A DNA stretch of 64,000 nt from Fistulifera solaris (GCA_030295235.1 AP026140.1:1-64000), one strand, 5' to 3'; counted from the first letter of the stretch, positions 53,441 through 64,000 are shown. Numbers and translations: made by a program. Notes: a model not told the origin generated them from the sequence alone.

Positions 53441-55745
53441 ATGAAACTCGTCTTTACTGCTCTCTGTTTCTTGTCGTCGTTCGCCTACTTCGCGGACGCG
53501 AAATGCGGTGAGTCGCCTCCTTCACCGCCAACGAACTTGATGACATCGCCAACGGCCGGTACCTTGCGGATCGATGCGACGCAGTATTGCGAAAGTTATG
53601 GTACTCGCATTGAAAAAACAAATCAAGGAGAGCCGTATGTCGGTTTCTTGGATCCCAATGACTGGATGGCCTTTGATGTCGAGTTGCCCACGGCGGGGAC
53701 GTATCAAGTGACTTACAGTGTTGCTTCCATGACCGGAAAAGGATCTTTTCAACTCGAGCAATTGGGAGGATCTACCGTCTACGGAAGTATTACTTCTGTC
53801 CCTAGCACGGGAAGTTGGTATTCGTTCACGACGGTGACGCATACGGTTCAGTTGCCGCAGGGCAAGCAGGCGTTGGCAGTGGCGATTCGCCAAGGTGAAT
53901 TCAACTTGGATTGGATTGAGTTGAAAAAGATATCTGGTGACGCTCCCGACAATAGTGTTCCTCACGCTGCCTGTCGTGCGGATGAATACCTCCAGATCAA
54001 TGTGGGTCAAAAGAATCGTATCTCGGCTGTGGATTACTGCGACGCGCGAGGTGTTCAACGAAAGATCAGTCAGAATGGAGGCTACCACGTAAGCAGGATC
54101 GATGCGAATGACTTTGTGGCGTATAACATTGAAGTGCCCAAGTCGGACCTCTATCGGATCAGTTATCGAGTTGCCAGCAAAGATGGATCGGGCGGACTTG
54201 TTCTCGAAGTGTATGACAAGTCATCTTTTGGGACCGTATCGAAGCAAGTGAATATCCCATCGACGGGCGGATTGCAAAAGTGGGCTACCGTATCGCATAC
54301 AGTCTACCTTTCGCAAGGAAAGAATATCTTGGTTGTTCGTGGGAAAGGTCGCGGATGGAATTTCAAGTCGATGGACATTGTAGTGGGAGCCGTATCGCCA
54401 AGCCCTCCGGTGACCAACCCTGTGCCAGTGCCTCCTCCTGTGACGTTTCCTGTACCTGCGCCCGTTCCCGCTCCTGTAGCAACCCCAGTGCGTGCGCCAG
54501 TGTTTTCAACACCCAGCAACGGCTTCGTTCGCGCCGATGGAAAGCACATCGTTGACGGTAACGGTAACAATTTGATTCTCCGAGGACAAGGTTTGGGAGG
54601 ATGGATGCTCCAAGAGCCCTATCAGATGCTAACAGTCGAAGCTGCACCAAAGGGGCAATGGCAGATGTTTCAGAAAATTGAGCAAACGGTTGGGACGGCC
54701 GGTTTAGAGCAGTATCATCGAGCATGGCTGGACAACTGGTGCACGTACGAAGATGTCAAGGAACTGAAAGCGTCGGGTTTTAACTCGATTCGTGTTGCTT
54801 TGCATTATAACCTTTTCACGCTTCCCATTGAGGAAGAGCCCGTGCGAGGAAGAGATACGTGGATCCAAGACGGGTTCGATCGGTTGGATTTACTGCTCGA
54901 ATGGTGTCAAAAGAAAAAATCTATTTGATCTTGGATCTTCATGCTGCGCCAGGTGGACAGGGACGAAATTCTGCTATCAACGACTACGATGATTCAAAGC
55001 CAAGTATGTGGGAGGATGAGGAGAATGTCCGTAAATCGATCGCACTTTGGGTCAAGTGGGCAGCTCGGTACAAAGACAATACGTGGATCGCTGGTTACGA
55101 CTTGCTCAATGAACCAAACTGGGGTTTCGAGCCGGGACACCCGAATGGATGCTCAGAGCAGACGAACAAACCGCTGAAGAACTTTTACGATCGCGCCATC
55201 GAAGCCATTCGCAAAGTCGACAAGAATCATATCATTTACATCAACGGCAACTGTTGGGGCAACAATCACAAAGGGATGTGGCCGTTCGCAGACAATAACA
55301 TTGCGTTGAGTTTGCACCGCTATTGGATTGAAAATACCGACGCATCGATTCAGGAGTTCTTAGACATGCGAGAAAAGTATAATGTGCCTTTGTGGATGGG
55401 AGAATCGGGCGAAAACGACAACAACTGGTACAAAGGCGCAGTTCAGTTGTTGGAGCGTCACAACATTGGATGGGTAAGTACCGCGACCTCTCTTGTCAAA
55501 TGATCGAAACAGCAAGCTAACGTGCGTCAACGAAGGCATGGTGGACTTGGAAAAAACTTCAATCGTCGTCTGGTTCTTACTCGATCAACCCGCCTGCTCA
55601 GTATCAGACTCTGGTAGATTATTGGGCATATGGAGGTAACAAGCCAGCAAATGCAATGGAAACTTTGATGGAGCTTGCTGAAAATGCCAAATTGAAAAAC
55701 TGCATCCGTAACGATGAAGCGATTGCAGCTCTTACCGGTATCTGA
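53441..55745 (+). CDS. Secreted CBM6-CBM6-GH5 beta-1,3-glucanase-like enzyme
   Basis: A signal peptide (MKLVFTALCFLSSFAYFADA) leads to two CBM6-type carbohydrate-binding modules (about residues 35-165 and 180-310), each with a YxVxYxVAS core and a DWIEL or MDIVV end. A Pro/Val/Ala linker (PVPVPPPVTFPVPAPVP) precedes a GH5 catalytic domain: LRGQGLGGWM, FNSIRVALHY, LILDLHAAPGGQG, DLLNEPNWG (acid/base Glu), LSLHRYW and WMGESGEND (nucleophile Glu). The likely substrate is chrysolaminarin or another beta-1,3-glucan. A 62-bp intron (55474-55535, GTAAGT...CGAAG) precedes the last exon, which encodes AWWTWKKLQSSSGSYS and ends at 55745. The frame breaks once in the A6 run at 54914-54919; a seventh A restores KKKIYLILDL. 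Confidence 0.88.
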
Positions 55746-55811
55746 GGTCTCTAGTTCTTTTATAAGTACGACCTTACTCAATAGGACCTCCAGTAAAAAA
55801 TGATTACATCT

Positions 55812-58007
55812 TTAATCCTCCCTACTAACTTCCAAAGGTGCCACTTCAAAAGAGACGGAATTGATTCGCATTGAACCATTAATCTGTTCAAAGTTTTGGA
55901 TCAGTTGACCAGTCGCGCCTATACAAAGAGGACACGAATACATGTCATGTCGCACTAGTTCGCCCTGTTCTCGTTTAAGACCGCACTGTACGATCGGATG
56001 ATCTCGGACATCTTGCATCGGCTCTGGTCTCTTACAAGGCATGCAGAAGAGCCCCGCTGGTCGCAATGTAGGGACGCCGTACACTAGCCACTTGAGTGTC
56101 CCGAGCTGAATCGTATCTCTTACTTGCGTACCCGCCTCTTCCAAATCATATTTCAGCAAACTTTCGTATTTGCTGCATTCCCACCACAGCTGTTCCAATA
56201 TACGAATGGTTCGCTGCCCCTCGTTTTCTTCGTTCAGCAGTCCTAACCAGTACAGAACAGCTATTAACCGTGACTTGCTGACGAGCAGCGCGTCACTGTG
56301 TTTGACCGGAGCGGGTAGTTTCATCGCAACGCTATCGGACAGGCTTAAAGCATTGGGTGCTGATCCTAGCAAGGCGAAACCGAGTAATCCCTTATAAACA
56401 GCATTTGACGAAGGCAATGAGGAAGGTATGGGCCGACGACCAACATTTGGCTGTTGCAAGGCCAATACCATTTGCTCTAAACGAGCCGCTGCCACCGGAC
56501 CGGTGACTCGATTCTTTCTAAATCATGCATCAGTGCTTCCAAGTCTGTCGCATACACAGTCGTAAATACAGGTCGGCTCAAATCATTCCCATTGATGTTC
56601 CACTGTTTCTCCGTGGACTGGGGATTGGAAGCGCGTGAACGACGATGTCGAAGGTGCGATGGACTAGCGTTGACACCAAACGCACCCGTCACCGCCTCGG
56701 GAACTTTACGCACCGCAAAATGATTGTGCCATTGATTCAAATGATTCAGCACAAGCACTCCTCGTCTCAATAATGATCGTAAACCAGGATTGATCAGCAC
56801 TTCACGTGACAGCGGTGACGGAGCAATTAACAAATTTCCGTTGTTGCTTGGCAGATTGCGACGATGATTACCGACATAAAAATGGGAAGCGACTTCAAAA
56901 AAATACAGCGGGAGAGAACAGTTTCCACCGACACGCATCATTCGGTTGACTCCATTGTCTGGCCAATAAATCGGTCGTGTATTCATGACCCGGTAAAACA
57001 ATGATACGATCTGCCGTCTCGCGTGGCATTTGCAGATGCGATACGCATCGATGTAGCAATTCGGCAAAGCATCGTTCCATGGCGTAACCAGCAGCAGAAG
57101 TTCGAAGGAGGGAATCCGCAGTCATTTTGTTAGCTTTGGTTTCTTGATTCGTATCAATATCCGCTTCGAAGGGAACTCCCGATCCACCTGAAAATACCGT
57201 ATCTCCCGTAAACAGCAAGGCAGACATGGAGGAAGAAGTCGGAACCTTGGGACGCAAAACGTAGGCTAAAGAGCCACGTGTATGCCCTGGCGTTGCCACG
57301 GCCTCAATTTCAATGAAAGCATTCATATCGTTGGAATCATCTGCCGGAAGGGGAATTATCTGACCATTCACTAGTGTGTAATTGCAACATGGAACTTTCT
57401 CGACTGCACCTCCCATAATATGCTTCAATGTGTCTTTAAATTGGTTTTGCAGCGCTCGATTTCCCGCCGTATGATCGTGATGTTTGTGTGTACTGAGGAT
57501 ACTGACAACCTGTATCCTCCGCTTTCGGTAGTGCCTTTCGCTAATGAAATATATTTGTCGCGTGACTGCTTCCGCATCACCACAATCAATGACGACGGCG
57601 AGGATGTTGCCGCTGGCAGCGGTTGGCACCGAAACGATGAGATATCCTAAATTATCCATGAATTGAGGTAGAGCGTGCACATAAATGCGTTGCTCCACGA
57701 CGGCTAATCGTTGCTCAATCGCTCGACTGTGATATCCATGTGACTTGTCGAGACGGCGAGCTCTCATCGCAAGACGCATGATATAAAAATGCACCCATCG
57801 CCCGATCGAAAGCGGATACAGAAACTCGACAATAAATCCCATTCGATTCGTTAGCGGCTGTAAAAACAACCCCAAGAGAAAGGTAGGGAATTTCAGAATC
57901 ATTGTGAATAGCCAAAGTAAACAGAGAAGAATGAATCCGGTCAAAGTCAAAGGCGACATGAGGCAAGGATTGTGTCGCCATTCGCGAAGAGAGAAAGGAT
58001 TTGTCAT
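55812..58007 (-). CDS. Membrane-anchored metallo-beta-lactamase-fold hydrolase
   Basis: The start at 58007 is followed by two hydrophobic stretches (LTLTGFILLCLLWLFTMILKF and nearby). The domain is a glyoxalase-II-like metallo-beta-lactamase fold: ILAVVIDCGD, STHKHHDHTAGN (HxHxDH zinc motif), ATPGHTRGSLAYV, LLFTGDTVFSGG and VLPGHEYT. The rest continues in two other frames: IYWPDNGVNRMM, FTTVYATDLEALMHDLE, then a C-terminal region with CxxC pairs (FCMPCKRPEP, YSCPLCIGA) that may be a zinc knuckle. Frame breaks at about 56.98 and 56.49 kb. Hydroxyacylglutathione hydrolase activity is possible, but the membrane anchor and the extra 350-residue C-terminal part are unlike classical glyoxalase II, so the substrate is open. 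Confidence 0.72.
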
Positions 58008-58417
58008 TGTCTCTGTTCGCGATAACAGCGTCTGATATTCGTTTTGCGTCGCTATTTTGATGATTTCGTTTCGCTTTTTGATTGTATTGCAACAAAGGAG
58101 ATCAGTTGCGAAAGAGGTTTGGTTTTGAGATATTATTTATAAATTACAAATTGCTGAATGGATTGGTCTAATTATTTGAAAGTGTTTTGCTCTCTTCAAT
58201 CGAAAAGGGGAACAATGCAGTAAGGTTAGGGGTACGTTTATCGACGTTTTAGGTTTTAGCACATTCTTTTTCAGATCGTTTTTGCAGTAAATTTACTTTC
58301 TTTTCACCAACAACATTGCTTCACATTAATTCACAGTTAAGATGTTTGGTAAAGAACATTCCTGATACCTTGAAACGCATGAATAAAGTTAGATGTGAAA
58401 TTTCGAAAGGCAACAGA

Positions 58418-58451
58418 GTTTTCACGTAGGCCTCGTAGGAACTTTATTGAT
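58418..58451 (-). repeat. Core of the central repeat, copy in inverted orientation
   Basis: GTTTTCACGTAGGCCTCGTAGGAACTTTATTG is, in parts and in reverse complement, the ATAAATTTCCTACGAGAGCTACGTGAAA-type core of the 27.6-28.7 kb array, with a few substitutions. Confidence 0.6.
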
Positions 58452-58618
58452 GCAGATGGTATCTGAATGCTGCATGTTCCTACCACACTGTTTTTGAAAA
58501 AAGCGGGAACCAATCACACTCAAAGCTTCTCCACATGAATCTAACATACCTTGCGATTATATTCGAAATGGGGTTAGCAGAATAGATGCAAAAAGGAAAA
58601 GATGTTACACTGCAAAAA

Positions 58619-58681
58619 TCTACGCGATTCTACGTAGGCCTCGTACAGTAGAGAAATTTATCGACTGAGGGGAACCCGGAT
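58619..58681 (-). repeat. Core of the central repeat, longer inverted copy
   Basis: TCTACGCGATTCTACGTAGG, then CTCGTACAG, GAGAAATTTATCGACTGAGG and GGAACCCGG form the reverse complement of the array core (CCGGGTACCC, CTGTCGATAAATTTCC, CTACGT...CGTAGA). This is the best copy outside the array. Confidence 0.75.
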
Positions 58682-59004
58682 ATTTGCTATGTCCTGTCAG
58701 TCGTCCGCGTCGTCTCATTTTCGACGCGACCGCCGTCGACGCGATCTCTCTTCTCTAAAATAATGTCGATGCGAGCCTGTTAGTCTAGACCTACGGAAGT
58801 CTTTGAATAAAAGACATTGCTTTCTTTTGTCGGCTTTTGAAAACCTGAAGTTAGACTGTCTCCGAAGCAAGACTTTGAAGCTACGGAGGCGAAATGCTCA
58901 TGGTTTCGATCGCAGCAATCTTTACGTTGTCCAATCGCGAAGATGCGTTTGAGCGTTCGGGTGCTCGCGTCAATGATCATCATGTCAAACTATTATTGTC
59001 GTCA

Positions 59005-59030
59005 GAGACTGCGTGAAATCGCATAGATCT
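59005..59030 (+). repeat. Partial core of the central repeat, direct orientation
   Basis: AGAGACTGCGTGAAATCGCATAGA corresponds to AGAGCTACGTGAAATCGCGTAGA of the array with paired changes in both arms of its small hairpin. Short, so less certain. Confidence 0.45.
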
Positions 59031-59444
59031 TAGCTGATTGCGATCTTTTGTCGAGTGTCGAGCGGGGTATTTCATTTCAGAAATTTGCGCCGAACTCTCT
59101 GTGCTTCTCTAGGCGCAGTTCTACATGAAGGGAAACTTGAGACTTTGATACCTTTCTGACAGCTACAGTGCCTGTACTTGATACTGTACTTGATTCGTCG
59201 ACTCTATTATTTGTTTCTCCGGAAGCACCGTGTCTCGTCATGGTTCGGCTATTCATCTGAAGTCTATAAAAATCATGGAATTCATCAAGCATGCGATCAG
59301 TACGTTTTCTACACGCAGGGGCACCAGATTGGCACGCGCCTCGGTTGTCAGGTTGTCACTTTTTGACAGAAAGATACCCTGCGACAAATTCGCGCCACAA
59401 AAGGCTCACAATTTAATGTTTGAGCTGGTTGATTGTTGACTATC

Positions 59445-61027
59445 ATGAAATCCGGATTTCTCTTTTTCGCACCGTTGCTGGTAACTGCGAACCAGTTCTT
59501 GGATGATCGTGGCAGAGCACATGTGTTGCGAGATGAGCCTCGCGTCCTCTGCTCGGCTACGACTGCCGTTTCTCTTCTTCATCTAGGTGAGGCTTTGCCT
59601 TTGTACTGCTCTACCTTATTGATTATTCGTCAGGTGCTAACCGTCCTGATGCTCTTATGTCGATCATAGGAATGCCGCTCGATTGGCTTGTTGCCACCTG
59701 GGGTTCACCCTTTAACCGTGTTTCCAACCTACGCAATGGCACAGAATCTGAGTTCTTTACCATGGATATTCAGCTAGACGATCTTGCGGTCTTAAAGTCC
59801 AAACCTTCCGTAACCCATCCGGATTGTCTTGATGAATCGAAGCCAGAAGACTTGTGTAGCGGCGTGGACGAAGCAAAGGTGGATGCTCTTCAAGGAGTAA
59901 CACTGATTATCGACGTTTCGGGAAACCACGGTTATGATCCTATCGCCATTAACGCTTCAGCAGCATTGAATGCCCCAGTCGTGACCATCGATTCTTCTTT
60001 CGATGGAGCACTTAACTGCCTTTCGACCCCAGAAAACTATCTCGGTACCATCGATCAAAACTGTTACAGAAGGTCTTACTTGGATGTCGTCAACCGTATT
60101 TATGATATGGCCGAATGGATGGGAATCGATACTCGTCATGATCGTGACTTACTTTGCAAGGCCACTCAACGTTTTCAACAGGCAGCCAAGCAAGCTCACG
60201 ACAAAGGGATTCGGTTCATGTTGGTTGCAATTCAAGGTGGAGAGTTTGAAGAAGGGAATATGCGCATGTATGTGACGAACCCATTGCAATTTAGCACCGC
60301 GCGTACCATGGAAGAAATAGGTTTACCTATTTTGTGGCCTGGTCTGTGTAAAGAAGATATTTGCAAGTCAATGGGAGAGCTTCCTGCGGCGTACGAAGTC
60401 ATCCCCGCATATCTTTATTTCCCAAAGTGCCCCGTCGGCAAAATCGAAGCGAGTTGTGCCAGGGACACGCTTTACAAAGTTGACTTTTTCTTACTTGAAG
60501 GTTACGGGTACCAACAACTAGAAGATGATCCGGAAGGGTTCAAGAAGTTATTTCCAGACCCAGCGCTTCTTGCAGGGCAGTACATGGCGTTCCCCTTTGA
60601 TGCGCATGTTTATTCCCATCGCTCACTCTCTGGCTGGTTAGAAGTTTTGACGGAGCGAATCGAAAATGCCAAGCGTCTTCATGATCCAAGCCCTTGTTCG
60701 GAGGCGCACGTGACATCTCTTCAGCATATTAACTACAAAGATCTCGAACTTGGTGGAGGTGAATACGCTTGCTGGAATCCTCAGTATCACAATTCTGAAT
60801 ATGCTACATGTCCTCCCGAGGAAGTGACCGAAGGGCTTTCGAATGGCGCAGTGGCTGGCGTGGCATTGGGTGCCATTTTTCTCGGAGCTCTTCTCATGTT
60901 CCTTGTCATGAGATTTGTGTTGAATTATCGCACTGGCATCGACAAGAAATTTCATGAACCGGTGGAGGAAGAAAAGGAGCTTGAATCAAATACAAGCCAG
61001 GCGTCACACGTCAATGATGCGGCCTAG
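59445..61027 (+). CDS. FBP1-like cell-surface binding protein, copy 1
   Basis: A signal peptide (MKSGFLFFAPLLVTANQ) is followed by a domain that resembles bacterial periplasmic binding proteins of the FhuD/BtuF type: PLDWLVATWGSPFNRVSN, GVTLIIDVSGNHG, NAPVVTIDSSFDG, then the long inter-lobe helix RSYLDVVNRIYDMAEWMGID and ARTMEEIGLPILWPGL. One membrane helix near the C terminus (GAVAGVALGAIFLGALLMFLVMRFVL) leaves a short acidic cytosolic tail (EEEKELESNTSQ). This layout fits diatom FBP1 (siderophore/ferrichrome binding); ISIP1 is the alternative. Exon 1 is 59445-59586; the acceptor at 59669 gives exon 2 from 59670 (500 codons in all), while an acceptor at 59633 adds 12 residues in frame. Likely plasma-membrane or endocytic iron uptake, so probably induced under iron limitation, though no known motif shows this. 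Confidence 0.6.
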
Positions 61028-62196
61028 CTTTCAGGATAAATGCGCGTCAATAGGTAGCCCGAGCGCTGTTGTAGGGATTGTTTATAAAATTTTGTTGTCA
61101 TGAAATAGTCTTTACAGGCACTGCAGCACTTTACGTCGAAGTTCCTTTTGAAGCGTTGTTTTGTTCATTTAATATGGACCAAAGTGCCGTCCGCATTATT
61201 TATAGCCACGACTGCTCTTCGGTCTTGAATCATGATTCTTTCGAGCGACATTGTTACCTACAATCTATTATTATTTGTCACAATTTCGTAAGCCTATCTG
61301 TCGTTGTTCCAATACAATCAATCTTCTTGGCAGCGTTTGCATTACACGACGACTCAATAATATTACGTCGAAAAGATTACGAAACGTTGCCTGCCATTTT
61401 TCACTATCGAGCAAAGTGTAATCTGAGTTATCCAAGACAGCAATTCAGTCATGAATCAAATTCCTTTCGAACGACAATACGGGCTAAGCCAATAATATTT
61501 CGAGAGCTACATTTGTTCTTGTTACAGTGAATAGTCTTTGGCAGCGTTTGCAACATACGCTTTGATGTTATTTCGTCGAAAAGCCCGCGATACGTTGTCT
61601 TCCGTTTTCTACTATAGATGAAAGTGTGGTCCCTATTTCTCCAAGACGGCACTTTTGTCAGGAGTCATGAATGAATGTTCGCCACCTGCCTTTATGCAAT
61701 AATACAACATCCCCTTTTGAAATAATAATACGAAGTCTATTGAGATAGTTCCTCAGATGAGAGAATCTACCAAATAGAAAAGTCGGCTTTACGAATCTAT
61801 GCGTGCGAGTAGTGGATTGCTGCACGAAGTAAAGATTTGCAGTGATCAGATGGTATTAACAATCTGTTGACCGCTTGAAAGATGATAATATGAATGGTAG
61901 CAAATAATGCTGTTCTTTGGGTATGCTTCTGATGGAGACAGTCTAGAGCTAGAGGGAGAACGATACATACGAGCTCGGTAGGTGAAAGGTGAAAGCCGCG
62001 TTTGCGACAACCGTACAATGAACATCATGTAGAGCATGCGATCAGTACGTTTTCTACATGCAGGTGCACCCGATCGGCACGCGCCTCATCGGTTGTCCCG
62101 GTTGTCACTCTTTTTACAAAAAGATACCGTGCCCTTCGCCAAGATCGAGCAAGACGATGATCGAGCATTCTTTGTTCAAGCTTGTTGAGGTACACC
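61028..62196. other. Spacer between tandem genes, with internal duplication
   Basis: 61200-61690 is a degenerate tandem duplication: GGCAGCGTTTGCA recurs at about 61329 and 61540, with TCGAAAAG, AAAGTGT, CCAAGAC and GTCATGAAT in the same order after each, a shift of about 211 bp. 62034-62137 matches 59289-59392 upstream of copy 1 (GCATGCGATCAGTACGTTTT, GGCACGCGCCTC, GGTTGTCA, AAAAGATACC), so promoter-proximal DNA was duplicated with the gene. Confidence 0.7.
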
Positions 62197-63788
62197 ATGA
62201 AGTTTGGGCTTCTCTTTCTCGCACCCTTGTTGGTAACAGCGAATCAGTTCTTAGATGACCGTGGTAGAGCTCATGTGTTGCGGGATGAGCCTCGCGTCTT
62301 TTGTTCGGCGACGACTGCCATTTCTTTGGTCCATCTAGGTAAAACTCGTTCTCTCTTTCCCTACTGCTCGTTGCCGTTTACTAAGCTAACCGCGTTGGTG
62401 ATTATTTCGTAAACTACAGGGATGCCCACCGATTGGCTGGTGGCTACTTGGGGTTCACCTTTCAATCGCTTTTCCAATCTAGCCAAGGGCGAGAAATCTG
62501 AGTACTTCACCATGGATATACAGCCCGACGATCTTGCAATCTTGCAGTCGAAACCTTCCGTCTCGAATCCAGATTGTCTGGACGGAACTCAGCCGGAGAA
62601 TTTGTGTGATGAGATGGATGAAGCGAAGGTCAAAGCTCTTCAAGGAGTAACACTTATCATCGACGTTGTGGAAAACATTGGATCGGATCCCTTCCCTCTC
62701 AACGCTTCTGTAGCATTGAATGTGCCCGTCGTAACCATCGATTCATCTTTTGATGGTGCTCTTAACTGTCTTCCGGATGCGGTGAACTACCTCGGTACCG
62801 TTGACCAGAATTGTTACAAAAGATCCTACCTGGATGTCGTCAACCGTATTTATGATATGGCTGAATGGATGGGTATCGATACCCGTCACGATCGTGACTT
62901 ACTTTGCAAAGCCACACAAAGATTTCAACAAGCAGCTAAACAGGCTCATGACAAAGGTATTCGGTTCTTGCTAGCTTCTATTCAGAATCAAGAATTTGAG
63001 GAAGGAAACATGCGCATGTATGTAACGAACCCTTGCATTTCAGTACAGCACGGACCATGGAAGAAATCGGTTTGCCCATCTTGTGGCCTGGTCTCTGCCA
63101 AGAAGAGATTTGCAAGTCGTTAGGAGAACTCCCTGCGGCGTATGAGCTTGTTCCGGCGAAGTTCTACTTCCCAGACTGCCCCGACGGTCAAATCGAAGCA
63201 AGCTGCGGCAAGAACACTTTGTATAAAGCGGACTTCTTGTTGCTAGAAGGATTCGGCTACCAGCAACTCGAAGACGACCCGGAAGCGTTCACGAATTTGT
63301 TTCCAGACCCAGCGCTTCTTGCCGGCCAATATATTGCCTTTCCTTTTGACGCGCATGTCTTCTCGCATCGCTCTCTTGCTGGCTGGTTGGAGGTTCTCAC
63401 CGAACGTATCCAGAAAGCCAAGCGTATTCACGAAGCCACTCCTTGTTCAGAAGCGCATGTAACCTCTCTACCACACCTCAACTACAAAGATGCGGAGCTT
63501 GGTGGTGGCGAGTACGCCTGCTGGAATCCTCAGTATCACAATTCTGAGTATGCCACTTGTCCTCCTGAAGAAGTAACCGAGGGTCTCTCGAATGGTGCAG
63601 TCGCGGGCGTGGCAGTTGGCGCCATTTTTGTTGGGGCCTTTCTCATGTTTGTTCTCATGAGATTCGTGTTGAATTATAGAACTGGCATCGACAAGAAGTT
63701 TCAAGAGGCTGAGGAAGAAGAAAAGGAGCTCGAGTCAAACACAAGCCAGGCGTCGCATGTGAATGATGCAGCTTGGAGGAGTGAATGA
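62197..63788 (+). CDS. FBP1-like cell-surface binding protein, copy 2
   Basis: A tandem duplicate of the gene at 59445-61027 with the same signal peptide, binding-protein domain, C-terminal membrane helix and acidic tail (SNTSQASHVNDAAWRSE). Exon 1 is 62197-62338; an 81-bp intron (GTAAAA...CTACAG) ends at 62419. Most of the body is nearly identical in protein sequence (RSYLDVVNRIYDMAEWMGID in both), while the segment after GVTLIIDV differs more (VENIGSDPFPLN against SGNHGYDPIAIN), which may reflect ligand choice. The frame breaks at about 63034 (AACCCTTG; copy 1 reads AACCCATTG), after which HFSTARTMEEIGLP resumes in the next frame and runs to 63788. A one-base indel is the likely cause. Confidence 0.6.
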
Positions 63789-64000
63789 GCAAGTGTTTGT
63801 CCGGAGTATTCTTTGTGTATTATTTGTTTTCTTTCGATGTCGTTCTAAGTAACTAAGCAATAACGTTTTCAAGATGTGATTTATTATTAGTTGATATTGT
63901 AGAATGTTGATTCCATGAACATAGTTATGATAGTGTGATTGTCAGTGCCGATGATTTGCAAAAATGCACTTACAATCTCATTCCATCCGCCATAATAGAC
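63789..64000. other. 3' flank of the last gene
   Basis: A/T-rich sequence to the window edge, presumably 3' untranslated region and spacer. Nothing else is seen. Confidence 0.35.

Larger units (their letters stand above)
58008..59444. other. Intergenic region with relics of the central repeat
   Basis: About 1.4 kb with no supported gene. It contains three copies of the CTACG...CGTAG repeat core (listed separately) and, at 59289-59392, the promoter-proximal block shared with the second FBP1-like gene. A TATAAAAA lies near 59265. The remainder is A/T-rich. Confidence 0.5.

Noticed and set aside
1-64000. tRNA or rRNA genes
   Set aside because: I looked for GGTTCGAATCC-type T-arm boxes and conserved rRNA blocks and found none convincing; a tRNAscan run would settle this.
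1-64000. CRISPR arrays or bacterial operons
   Set aside because: Telomere repeats, spliceosomal introns and eukaryotic gene families show a nuclear chromosome; the tandem arrays have no spacer-repeat structure.

Overview
The window is a chromosome end of a eukaryote, most likely a pennate diatom or a close stramenopile relative. It opens with about 129 bp of CCCTAA telomere repeat. Pointers to a diatom are a plastid-type signal peptide with an S-A|F cleavage site, a heat-shock-factor gene with short introns, a CBM6-CBM6-GH5 laminarinase-type glucanase, and two tandem cell-surface proteins resembling the diatom iron/siderophore-uptake proteins FBP1/ISIP1. Introns are few and 60-115 bp long with GT...AG ends. 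The species was not identified.

Layout. 0-8 kb: telomere, ubiquitin-activating enzyme UBA1 (minus) ending only about 240 bp from the telomere, two glycogenin-like glycosyltransferases, and ribosomal protein eS10. 8-15.5 kb: a RING-chromodomain protein, a sulfotransferase, an unnamed glycosyltransferase-like protein, a third glycogenin-like paralogue, and a plastid membrane protein. 15.8-46.3 kb: the main feature of the window, a block of five C2-TerD-TerD paralogues and five linked Arg/Ser-rich low-complexity proteins. Those left of 27.1 kb read leftward and those right of 28.8 kb read rightward, from a central spacer filled with a repeat of about 200 bp. A broken leucine-rich-repeat-like gene and one small open frame lie inside the right arm. 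47-50.4 kb: a heat-shock-factor gene, then a repeat island with a TTTGA microsatellite, a 178-bp MITE with TA target-site duplication, and a 211-bp tandem array. 50.4-58 kb: a possible OB-fold protein, the GH5 glucanase and a metallo-beta-lactamase-fold hydrolase. 58-64 kb: inverted copies of the central repeat, then two tandem FBP1-like genes.

How the genes fit together. The C2-TerD block looks like a locally amplified family. TerD domains bind metal or calcium in bacterial stress systems, and C2 domains bind calcium and membranes. Copy 2 keeps the acidic ligands of both domains; the others have lost some or all. The companion Arg/Ser-rich proteins share short RRxxSM-type motifs with the N-terminal tails of the TerD proteins. 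A common membrane-stress or signalling role is inferred, not shown.

Caveat. Many otherwise well-conserved genes, including UBA1, eS10, GH5 and an FBP1-like copy, are broken by single-base length changes, mostly in or beside homopolymers. This looks like draft long-read consensus error in many cases, though real decay cannot be excluded. Where I describe a gene across such a break, the protein is inferred from two frames. No search was run; family names rest on recognising motifs by eye.
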